A stretch of 64,000 nucleotides of DNA, taken from NCBI GenBank assembly GCA_023251455.1, contig JAHEYT010000045.1:1-64000 (forward strand), in the 5' to 3' direction. Source of the stretch: Bacteroidota bacterium (GTDB lineage: Bacteria; Bacteroidota; Bacteroidia; Bacteroidales; Prolixibacteraceae). The stretch's first letter is position 1, and each line of letters begins with the position of its first letter. Of this stretch, positions 1 to 6,438 are shown piece by piece. Made by a program: the position numbers and the translations under genes. The notes under the pieces are model-generated. The model made no database searches and was not told the DNA's origin. It was given only the letters and a program-made list of their open reading frames with translations.

Positions 1-141
1 TCCTGCCAGGCTGGTCAAAAAGATGATTCTTTTTATGCGACCACCGACTTTCGTGATTGTACCTGCTTTTGCAACGATCAATAACGATTGATTCTGCATT
101 GTTTCCTGAACATCATTTGGAGTTACTTCTGTACTTTTCAT
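1..141 (-). CDS. N-terminal part of an unidentified small protein (cut by window edge)
   Basis: An ATG at 139-141 on the minus strand opens a reading frame of 47 codons that runs off the window start. It begins MKSTEVTPNDVQETMQ, then has a V/I/A-rich stretch and a basic segment (KVGGRIKR) leading into a hydrophobic segment, which suggests a small membrane-associated protein. I do not recognise the family. A full copy of the regional composite promoter (181-248) lies just upstream, so the gene is probably a member of the same regulon. The start was chosen because it is the only ATG between the promoter and the open frame. Confidence 0.6.
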   Translation of the reverse strand, partial: MKSTEVTPNDVQETMQNQSLLIVAKAGTITKVGGRIKRIIFLTSLAG

Positions 142-180
142 GATAAATTCTTTTGACTGTGAATGAGTTATCACATAATT

Positions 181-248
181 CAAAGTTGGTGACTTTAATT
201 TGTTGAAGCGTTACACAATTTTTATTAAAAGTTACATCATTCGTACAT
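181..248 (-). promoter_or_regulatory. Regulon promoter copy 1
   Basis: On the + strand: CAAAGTTG (181-188), 22 bp, TTACACAA (211-218), 13 bp, then TTACATCATTCGTACAT (232-248). Read on the minus strand the activator half-sites come first and the CAACTTTG box sits next to the start of the CDS ending at 141. It matches the other copies in spacing exactly. Confidence 0.8.
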
Positions 249-304
249 CAACTGGGTTTCAACGATTAGTTGGATACAGTTTTGGTAAAAAATGGCGCCA
301 GCAG

Positions 305-1639
305 TTATGTCTTATTTGCGTATGGAATTGTGAAAATAAAACTTGAACCAATGCCAAGCTCCGAATCAACATGAATGGTACCGCCCAGCTTTTCGACCAG
401 GGCTTTTGAAATTGACAATCCCAAACCATTTCCACTATTTAATACTCCGTTTGCTGCTTTGGCCTGAGTAAAATGTTCAAAAACAATTACCTGGTCTTTC
501 TGAGCAATACCAATACCATGATCTTTTACATAGAATTCAATAAAATTTGCTTTCGTTTTATATCCAAATTCAATTTCACCTTCTTTGGTAAATTTTATGG
601 CATTATTCAGCAGGTTACAGAATATTTGCTTGATCCGGTTTCCGTCTGTTTTAATTTGAGCCAAATTATCTGGGCGATCGGTAAACAATCTCAATTTCAG
701 TTTTTTAGTACCACCAATTTTTTTGTAGATTAATAATAATTCATTCATTAAATTGTTGATGTCAACGTTTTCTTTAATAATTGAAAATTGGCCTGCTTCG
801 ATTTTTGAAATATCAACGATGTCGCTTATAATTGACAAAAGCTGTTGACTGCTTGCACGGATAATTTGAATATATCTGTCAAACTCTTTTTGTGATAATC
901 CAGGTTGCAAAAGAAAATCTGAAAATCCAATAATTGCATTCATAGGAGTACGAATTTCGTGGCTCATATTTGCCAGAAAAGCCGATTTAAGCTGGTCCGA
1001 CTCTTCAGCCTTAACCTTGGCGATAATCAAATCATTATTGATATGCTGAATTCGATTTATGCTGTTGCTCAATTCGTCGTTGAGAACTGCATATTCTTTA
1101 TTCAGATTGCTGTAATTCGAGTTTTGTTCTTTTAGGTTTTGTTCGCTTTGGATCAATGCATTCTCAGCTTTCTTTCGTTTGGTAATATCCCTGATATTGC
1201 ATTGAATGACTTTAGACTCGTTTTCCAGGTAAACATTACTTATAAATTCAACTTCCACGATGTGCCCGTTTCGTCGTTTTATGGGCATGTCTTCAAAACG
1301 GATATATCCGTTTATTTTCAGTTCGATAAACGCCTGTTCCGATTCTTCTTTATTACTGAAAAGTCCGATTTCCCATAGCTTTTTTCCTATGACTTCATTC
1401 AATGGATGATCTATGATATTTACAATAAACGGGTTCGCTTCCAGGATGTTCCCGGTTTCGAAATCGAGTATCAGTATGCCGTCTTTAGCTGTCTCGAATA
1501 ATCGGCGATATCGTATCTCCGATTCTTTTAGCTTTTTGTCAAGTTGTATAGCTGTATTTTTGTCTGATGTTTTTTTTGTACTGATATCTCCCGAAGATAC
1601 TGTAACTTGTTTATTATTTTTTGAAGCTGAGTTGTCCAT
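305..1639 (-). CDS. PAS-domain sensor histidine kinase
   Basis: A 444-aa cytoplasmic sensor kinase with no membrane segment visible. Residues ~40-155 are a PAS domain (RYRRLFETAKDGILILD, ending with the PAC-type DITKRKKAE). Residues ~160-215 form a coiled coil. The HisKA motif FLANMSHEIRTPMNAIIGF contains the phospho-acceptor His227, and the HATPase_c domain occupies ~320-440 (NNAIKF N-box, GIGIA, GNGLGLS). No receiver domain is attached, so it must phosphorylate a separate regulator; none is adjacent. It lies 20 bp downstream of a CsbD-like gene, so the two are probably co-transcribed. The sensed signal is unknown; a soluble PAS domain suggests an internal redox, ligand or energy cue. Confidence 0.93.
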   Translation of the reverse strand: MDNSASKNNKQVTVSSGDISTKKTSDKNTAIQLDKKLKESEIRYRRLFETAKDGILILDFETGNILEANPFIVNIIDHPLNEVIGKKLWEIGLFSNKEESEQAFIELKINGYIRFEDMPIKRRNGHIVEVEFISNVYLENESKVIQCNIRDITKRKKAENALIQSEQNLKEQNSNYSNLNKEYAVLNDELSNSINRIQHINNDLIIAKVKAEESDQLKSAFLANMSHEIRTPMNAIIGFSDFLLQPGLSQKEFDRYIQIIRASSQQLLSIISDIVDISKIEAGQFSIIKENVDINNLMNELLLIYKKIGGTKKLKLRLFTDRPDNLAQIKTDGNRIKQIFCNLLNNAIKFTKEGEIEFGYKTKANFIEFYVKDHGIGIAQKDQVIVFEHFTQAKAANGVLNSGNGLGLSISKALVEKLGGTIHVDSELGIGSSFIFTIPYANKT

Positions 1640-1659
1640 ACCATTGAATGTTAATTCGG

Positions 1660-1842
1660 TTAAAGTGCCTCTATTATCTTGGCAAGTTCTAGTTTGGATA
1701 CTCCCAGTTTATATTCCAAAGCTTCCATCATTTCTTTTTCCTTGCCTTCATAGAAGTTTAAGTCCTGATCGGTAATACTTGCATATTTTTGTTTGATTTT
1801 TTCTTTCTTCTCATTCCAGTATCCCAAGACGATTGTTTCCAT
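1660..1842 (-). CDS. CsbD-like stress protein 1
   Basis: A 60-aa charged protein (METIVLGYWNEKKEKIKQKY...) with the CsbD-like pattern W-N-x-K-K-x-K-I/L-K-Q-K-[YF]-A, D-L-x-F/Y-x-E-G-K, and a C-terminal K-L-G helix. CsbD proteins are abundant general-stress proteins of unknown biochemical role. A start at 1869 is possible but adds nine residues absent from the paralogues at 10719 and 11220, so the internal ATG at 1842 is preferred. It leads a likely two-gene unit with the PAS kinase. A degenerate copy of the regional promoter lies upstream. Confidence 0.85.
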   Translation of the reverse strand: METIVLGYWNEKKEKIKQKYASITDQDLNFYEGKEKEMMEALEYKLGVSKLELAKIIEAL

Positions 1843-1879
1843 GGCGATATTTTTATGGTTAGGGAACATTTACTATGAA

Positions 1880-1947
1880 TGCAATAAACTGAATTTTAAT
1901 TTTTTAGGGTTATATAATTCTTTGAAAAATTTACATAATTCCTGCAT
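1880..1947 (-). promoter_or_regulatory. Regulon promoter copy 2 (degenerate)
   Basis: Half-sites are TTATATAA (1910-1917) and TTACATAATTCCTGCAT (1931-1947), with the same 21-bp offset and the ATTCC-T-CAT ending seen in copies 4 and 6. The -7 box expected at 1880-1887 is not recognisable. It stands between the DUF6496 relic and CsbD 1. Confidence 0.5.
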
Positions 1948-1987
1948 TTTGATGGATTTAATTCTCATTTGTTTTATGCCTCTCCGA

Positions 1988-2174
1988 TTAAGTTTTTTCC
2001 TTCGGAACCTTTAGTCCTGTTTCGCGCGCTTCGCTTATACCAATGGCTATAGCCTGTTCGTGGCTTTTTACAATTCCACCTTTACCGCCTTTGCCTGATC
2101 TTAATTTTCAATGCTTGAATTCATGCATGACCTCTTCAATTTTATCCTGTACTTTTTTTTGAATATTTTGCCAT
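1988..2174 (-). pseudogene. DUF6496-type gene with two disabling lesions
   Basis: Translated with one frame correction, the minus strand reads MAKYSKK / VQDKIEEVMHEFKH stop KLRSGKGGKGGIVKSHEQ, then an AIAIGISEAR-type segment ending KVPKEKT. This is the usual full extent of the short DUF6496 family (conserved VMHEFK, LKSGKGGKVK and AIAIGLSEARKKG motifs). Two lesions are visible. A run of eight A (2153-2160 on the minus strand) puts the start codon out of frame by one base. A TGA stands where the family normally has the glycine of HGKL, consistent with GGA to TGA. The gene begins 2 bp after the stop of the 81-aa ORF, so it was once in that operon. A sequencing error could explain the homopolymer lesion but not easily the TGA. 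Confidence 0.8.
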
Positions 2175-2176
2175 AA

Positions 2177-2422
2177 TCAGTAGTCATTAAAAATTGGTTG
2201 TTCTTCATCAATCCGGGTTGGATCATTTATTCCCGGTTCATTTATCCCCGGTTCTGGGCTGTTGTGGTCGGGATTTTCATCAGGTGGTTCCGGAATAGTT
2301 GGATCGTCAGGAATCGGTTTCCCCGGTCCTTTTTGTGGATCTTCACTTTGTTTTCCTGCAAGAGGTTGATTTGATTCATTCTCAGATTGCTGCCTGAACT
2401 GGTATTTTTGATTCGTATTCAT
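2177..2422 (-). CDS. Hypothetical proline-rich acidic protein
   Basis: An 81-aa hydrophilic protein rich in Pro, Glu, Asp and Asn, with no signal peptide or membrane segment. The middle carries P-E/D-x repeats (PDDPTIPEPPDENPDHN, then twice EPGINEPGIND-like), so it is likely disordered. I do not recognise the family. A regulon promoter copy (2462-2529) is 40 bp upstream of its ATG. The DUF6496 relic follows almost immediately, which supports it being a real, transcribed gene rather than a chance ORF. Confidence 0.6.
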   Translation of the reverse strand: MNTNQKYQFRQQSENESNQPLAGKQSEDPQKGPGKPIPDDPTIPEPPDENPDHNSPEPGINEPGINDPTRIDEEQPIFNDY

Positions 2423-2461
2423 CTTTCGTTCTTTTTGAAGTTAAGTTTGAAAACTACCAGA

Positions 2462-2529
2462 TAAAGTTGAATCAATATATAACGATAAGTATTACACGAT
2501 TTTAGGAATAAATTGTATGATTCACACAT
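2462..2529 (-). promoter_or_regulatory. Regulon promoter copy 3
   Basis: TAAAGTTG (2462-2469), 22 bp, TTACACGA (2492-2499), 13 bp, TTGTATGATTCACACAT (2513-2529). Spacing is identical to the consensus. It serves the 81-aa ORF and the DUF6496 relic. Confidence 0.72.
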
Positions 2530-2566
2530 TTTCGAAAGAGACGGAAGACAGGAGACGGAAGCATCG

Positions 2567-2595
2567 CTCCCTGAGCGCGAAGCAGTCGAAGGGAG
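2567..2595. repeat. Short GC-rich interspersed-type hairpin
   Basis: CTCCCT at 2567-2572 pairs with AGGGAG at 2590-2595 around GAGCGCGAAGCAGTCGA. The CCCTGAGCG...GTCGAAGGG pattern resembles small extragenic repeats found in many genomes. It stands out from the AT-rich flanks. No function can be assigned. Confidence 0.4.
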
Positions 2596-2642
2596 GTGGA
2601 ACAAATGTCCGTTTTTTATCGGCTATTAATAAAATGGTATTT

Positions 2643-2779
2643 AAGCCCATCCCGAAAAGTCTGAATTCAGTTTTTCAACCGGGATTTTTTAGCGACGTAG
2701 GGAAGTAACGTTGAATTTTGCTGAATTATAGAAGACTCCTTAAGTAGATTAAGGGGTTCAGACTTTTCGTTATGGGCTT
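2643..2779. repeat. 137-bp element with 23-bp inverted ends
   Basis: Positions 2643-2665 (AAGCCCATcccGAAAAGTCTGAA) are the inverted complement of 2757-2779 except for two bases in the middle. The ~90 bp between them code for nothing recognisable. It lies 25 bp beyond the stop of the GH100-like gene, so it may be a non-autonomous mobile element that now also works as a transcription end. No clear target duplication was seen. Confidence 0.55.
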
Positions 2780-2803
2780 TTGGTATTTTAAATATTATAT
2801 CGA

Positions 2804-3988
2804 CTATTCCTCAGATTTAGTGATTCGAATTTCATCAAAGTATGGTGTCCTCTTTTCTTCAACGCATTTCGCGGCATACAGAAAAAGTGCGGCGCTCCAT
2901 GTTTGCCAATCCTGTCCTTTAGGCTTTCCGTCCTGTGCTTTTATCCATTCATTAAAACCAAAATCGATGGTTCCTGAGCTTGAATTTTTTACAAGTTGCG
3001 TAAGCGCTGCAAGCTTTTCCTCTGCGAGTTTAAACCTTTTTGCTGCCACAAGTGCCGCCACATAAAATCCACAGATAAATGGCCAGATTCCGCCATTGTG
3101 GTATTCTCCGGGGTTATTAAATAATTCATAACGAGGTAGCCAATCTGAATCTTCAGGTTTTACATACGGAAAGAAATTGGGTGGCAAATTAACTGCCAAT
3201 TCTCCTTTTTTCATCATGGCTGCGCACTCTTCTTCGATCCATGAAACCATTTCGTCGGCGCGTGAAGGAGAGGCTATTCCGGAGAGAATAGCCAAGCTAT
3301 TGCCAAGCAGGTCGAAGCTTTCATTGCTATAAACTTTATAGGCCCAGAATGCATAATAGGGTTTATGTTTTACCACAAACCCTTCAGGCACATGACGGTG
3401 TGCTGTTCCGGGAACAATGGTAAACCGACTCATCTCCTGACGAACCTTGTCGGCCCGCTCGTGTTTGCCCAATATCCGGAGATAACTATAAACCAATGTA
3501 TTTACAAACAATCCGTAACCGATAACCCATTGCTCGTCGCGCCAGTCGCTGGTGGGTTGTTGCGCTACCAGGTAACGGTCCGAAGGGCTTTGGTATTCCA
3601 TCCAGAGAAGGCCTTTTTCAACTGCTTCCTGAAGAAAATCAGGTTCATTGGCTACTTTCCTAAAAATGCCAACACCCAGCAAAAAGAGTGGGGTAGTGTC
3701 ACTGGCTCCGCGATCGTTTTTATCGTGAACCAACGATGGAATATGCCCGTGTTCAGTCTGATTTTTTGCCAACGTTTCCAATACTTTTCGGATACTATCG
3801 ATCAACTTTTGGTTTCCGGAAACAGCAATTCCAAGAATGGAAAACATCAGGTCGCGGGTATATGGTTCGGGATATCCCCATCCGGCAGTTCGTGGCAGCC
3901 CGTGAAATGGGCCGCGTGCATTGTGTAGTAAGACTTCAAGAGCGGCCTTTTTTGCTTCTTCAATATCCGGTGAGTTTACAGTATGCAT
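2804..3988 (-). CDS. Glycoside hydrolase of the GH100 / amylo-alpha-1,6-glucosidase type
   Basis: A 394-aa soluble protein without a signal peptide. It has the features of clan GH-G (alpha/alpha)6-barrel enzymes: the RTAGWGYPEPYTRDL motif near residue 35, HGHIPSLVHD, the ASDTTPLFL block that carries the likely acid aspartate, and the late HNGGIWPFICGFYVAAL segment. Related families act on sucrose (GH100 invertase), on alpha-1,6 branches, or on mannosyl/glucosyl-glycerate type solutes. The substrate cannot be read from sequence. It is the last gene of the minus-strand series eRF1-like, PIG-L, GT4, hydrolase, with an 83-bp gap from the GT4, so it probably trims or turns over the glycan built by that set. 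Confidence 0.75.
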   Translation of the reverse strand: MHTVNSPDIEEAKKAALEVLLHNARGPFHGLPRTAGWGYPEPYTRDLMFSILGIAVSGNQKLIDSIRKVLETLAKNQTEHGHIPSLVHDKNDRGASDTTPLFLLGVGIFRKVANEPDFLQEAVEKGLLWMEYQSPSDRYLVAQQPTSDWRDEQWVIGYGLFVNTLVYSYLRILGKHERADKVRQEMSRFTIVPGTAHRHVPEGFVVKHKPYYAFWAYKVYSNESFDLLGNSLAILSGIASPSRADEMVSWIEEECAAMMKKGELAVNLPPNFFPYVKPEDSDWLPRYELFNNPGEYHNGGIWPFICGFYVAALVAAKRFKLAEEKLAALTQLVKNSSSGTIDFGFNEWIKAQDGKPKGQDWQTWSAALFLYAAKCVEEKRTPYFDEIRITKSEE

Positions 3989-4071
3989 GGCATTAATTTG
4001 TCAATTAGTTAATTAGTCAATTTACCAATTGATTTTTCATTATCGAATTGGCACATTGGCACATTTCCAAA

Positions 4072-5214
4072 TCAGTTTATTCCCAATTTTTCGTTAATGA
4101 TCTGTACAAACTTTTTGGCAACGATTCGATAGTCAAAATTTGCGACAACACGTTCCCTGCCGGCTTTGCCCATTTTTTCGCGCAGCGGCTGGTCCGTCAT
4201 CAGGGTCATCAGGTATTTGGCAATGTCGTGTACACTTGCCCGATAATCAACAGTGCGGGGTACATTAAAAATCACTTTATGCTGATCTTCAAAGCCTGAT
4301 TCGCCACCAAGCATTACTTCGTTAACTACAATCTTTTTGGCAACTTCGGCCAAAAGCGCAGTTTCACCATGAATAAGTGTATCCAACATTCCCATGGCTT
4401 TTATACTTATAACAGGTTTTCCGCAGGCACCAGCTTCAACTTGTGGCATTCCGAATCCTTCGAGCCGCGAAGGAGCTGCATAAATATCGCAGGCTCCAAC
4501 CAGGTACGGCATAAATGCCCGGGAAATGGTGTTGGTTTCGTACATCACATTCTTATCGATTCCCAAATCTGAGGCCATTTGCTGATCGGCCAGATTTTGT
4601 TTTTTCGTGCGTGGTTGCGGCCATACTTTGCATACATATTTCCAGTCGGGAGCTTTGGAATCGATGATGGCAAGCGCCTGCATCACTTCCTGTGCACCTT
4701 TCGATGCGGCATCGCCACCAACAGTAAGAATCATCAACTGGTCGGGAGAAATACCCAGCGCTTCGCGCACTGCCAGTATTTTTGGGTCATTCTTGTCAAA
4801 AGGAATAAACGAATCGGTGTCGCAACCAACGGGCAATACTTCAATTTTATCGCCATTAATGCCATCCCGGACATACATTTCCTTCACCCAATTTGAGGTG
4901 ACCAATATCAGCGGCAAGTCATTTAAAACTTCCTGGTAATTGGCAATGTAACCATCGGCAACTAACCAGGGAACAGGCTGAATACCATATCGCTGAGGAT
5001 GAAGTACAAGCTGTGGTGTGTGACCCCAATAACCTACGCCAACCACCACATCAGGTTTGAACCAGCGGTAATACCATTCTTTTTCCTGTGCCGATTCGAA
5101 ATGAGCGGCGTGGGCATCAACTCCCATTTCCAGAAGTCCTCTGTAGAGAAGATCTCCTTGAGTTGCCAGCCCGCCCGGTTGAGGTGGATAATCATACAAT
5201 ACCAATACTTTCAT
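4072..5214 (-). CDS. GT4-family glycosyltransferase
   Basis: A 380-aa cytoplasmic GT-B enzyme. The N-terminal Rossmann half starts MKVLVLYDYPPQPGG with the glycine-rich acceptor loop. The C-terminal donor half has the GT4 E-x7-E signature in SRLEGFGMPQVEAGACGKPV, with two spaced glutamates that hold the sugar nucleotide. Donor and acceptor are unknown. Its ATG overlaps the stop of the PIG-L gene by 4 bp (5211-5214), implying translational coupling. With the PIG-L deacetylase, the pattern resembles glycosyltransferase/deacetylase pairs that make amino-sugar-containing small molecules or glycans. Confidence 0.88.
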   Translation of the reverse strand: MKVLVLYDYPPQPGGLATQGDLLYRGLLEMGVDAHAAHFESAQEKEWYYRWFKPDVVVGVGYWGHTPQLVLHPQRYGIQPVPWLVADGYIANYQEVLNDLPLILVTSNWVKEMYVRDGINGDKIEVLPVGCDTDSFIPFDKNDPKILAVREALGISPDQLMILTVGGDAASKGAQEVMQALAIIDSKAPDWKYVCKVWPQPRTKKQNLADQQMASDLGIDKNVMYETNTISRAFMPYLVGACDIYAAPSRLEGFGMPQVEAGACGKPVISIKAMGMLDTLIHGETALLAEVAKKIVVNEVMLGGESGFEDQHKVIFNVPRTVDYRASVHDIAKYLMTLMTDQPLREKMGKAGRERVVANFDYRIVAKKFVQIINEKLGIN

Positions 5215-5867
5215 AATACAGCTCCTTTAATATTTATCCTTCTTTTTATTTCAGAAGGGTCAGTAAATTTCCAGAATGCTTCAGCAACTGGTGTGGTTTT
5301 GGCCTCCCAACTATCTTTTTCGAAGCCATAGATTTCTGTTATTATTCTATATTTCATTTGCCAGATCGGCTGGGTAAGAGTTGTATAAACTGACGCACTT
5401 TTGACCGCTAACGGATAGTATTTTTTATTTCCATCCTCATAAGCAAATGTCCAAAGTTCACTTGCTGTTAACCGACCGGTTTGCCACAGATTCAATACTG
5501 CGCGGCTGGTCTCTTCGTGTCGCAGGTGTTTTGTATATTCTCCGCATTCGCTGTGAGTAATGATCAGATCAAATTTTCCGGAAGGCAATAAATTAAGTAT
5601 CTCTTGTTCAATAGTTTTTGTATCCAAAGGATTTTGATCAGGTCCGTCATCAAGGTCGCCCATAATTCCTTCGGCATCGTATATCTTTAAAGCTTGAAAA
5701 AACTTTGTTGAACGGTCGGTATCGTTTTTTCGGCAAAGCGAAACCACAAAAACCTTCCACGAAGGGTTGCTTAATAGTTTGCCTCCAACCCATAATGTTT
5801 CATCATCGGGATGAGCTACGATAATAGCAACTGTTTTCGTTTCTTTTTCGATCATTTTACCTGACAA
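5211..5867 (-). CDS. PIG-L / LmbE-like deacetylase
   Basis: A 218-aa protein with the PIG-L zinc-binding motif AHPDDE at ~18-23 (IIVAHPDDETLWVGGKLL) and the later metal-ligand segment ITHSECGEYTKHLRHEE near residues 105-120. The family removes the N-acetyl group from GlcNAc-type sugars (GlcNAc-PI, the mycothiol and bacillithiol precursors, chito-oligosaccharides). Here it overlaps both neighbours (11 bp with the gene upstream, 4 bp with the GT4), so all three are made together. Bacillithiol synthesis (BshA/B/C) was considered, but no BshC is present and the GT4 lacks obvious BshA features; the substrate is left open. Confidence 0.88.
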   Translation of the reverse strand: MSGKMIEKETKTVAIIVAHPDDETLWVGGKLLSNPSWKVFVVSLCRKNDTDRSTKFFQALKIYDAEGIMGDLDDGPDQNPLDTKTIEQEILNLLPSGKFDLIITHSECGEYTKHLRHEETSRAVLNLWQTGRLTASELWTFAYEDGNKKYYPLAVKSASVYTTLTQPIWQMKYRIITEIYGFEKDSWEAKTTPVAEAFWKFTDPSEIKRRINIKGAVL

Positions 5868-6267
5868 CTCTGAGGTGATTGGCAGATGGATTGGTGAATT
5901 CTTTTAAAAATTCATGTTGCTCGCTTTCTGTCATTTTATCGGCAGGCTGAACTACGATTTTAATTTTTTCAAAGAGGTGGTTGCCCTTCAGGCTATTTAC
6001 CAATTCTTCTTTGGCCTCAGTAGGCCCAAAAAGAATCACTTCCTCGTAATTTAAAATTGCATCGCTCAGTTTCTTGTAATAGGTAGCGAGTTGACTACGC
6101 TCTTTATTGAGTCTATGACTTTCATCTTTATAATACAAATCTTCTTCTTTTACATGAAGTTTAGGCTTTGATTCGATCGTTTCCGTCATGAAATTCCCAT
6201 TTGAAAATTCAGACAATTGGGCTTTTGAATGATCCATCCAAATGCCAAGTATTCTTTTTGTTTTCAT
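5857..6267 (-). CDS. Conserved hypothetical protein, possible eRF1 domain-3/baeRF-like fold
   Basis: A 136-aa protein beginning MKTKRILGIWMDHSKAQL, with a central KERSQLATYYKKLSDAI helix and the strand-loop EVILFGPTEAKEELVNSL. It closes with a helix containing DKMTESEQHEFLKEF. The order (actin-like first strand, then a helix before an ILFGP strand) resembles the eRF1 domain-3/baeRF families; this is an inference from pattern only. It is the first gene after regulon promoter copy 4 and overlaps the PIG-L start by 11 bp. Similar small proteins in Bacteroidota stress loci are uncharacterised as far as I know. Confidence 0.75.
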   Translation of the reverse strand: MKTKRILGIWMDHSKAQLSEFSNGNFMTETIESKPKLHVKEEDLYYKDESHRLNKERSQLATYYKKLSDAILNYEEVILFGPTEAKEELVNSLKGNHLFEKIKIVVQPADKMTESEQHEFLKEFTNPSANHLRVVR

Positions 6268-6347
6268 TTTGTATCTGTTTAGTATTACTACTTTTAATCC
6301 ATTCTCAGTGATTTTTCGTATTGCCTTATGTCATGGAAATGAAGTTG

Positions 6348-6415
6348 AAAAGATAAAAACTGACCAATAAAGAAGCCTTACACAATTTTTTGAAAAATTT
6401 ATATAATTCCTACAT
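6348..6415 (-). promoter_or_regulatory. Regulon promoter copy 4
   Basis: TTACACAA at 6378-6385 and TTATATAATTCCTACAT at 6399-6415, offset 21 bp. At the expected -7 position (6348-6355) the minus strand reads TATCTTTT, close to the TAnnTTTG consensus. It drives the eRF1-like/PIG-L/GT4/hydrolase series. Confidence 0.72.
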
Positions 6416-6438
6416 TGAAAATGTTCAGGTTTATTGTC

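Noticed and set aside
2517-2708. 63-aa ORF on the + strand over the repeat region
   Set aside because: It runs through the regulon promoter and the inverted-repeat arm, has no family features, and opposes all neighbouring genes.
5211-5867. Bacillithiol synthesis (BshA/BshB) for the GT4/PIG-L pair
   Set aside because: No BshC nearby, and the GT4 and the PIG-L match only at family level. The operon instead contains an eRF1-like protein and a glycosidase.
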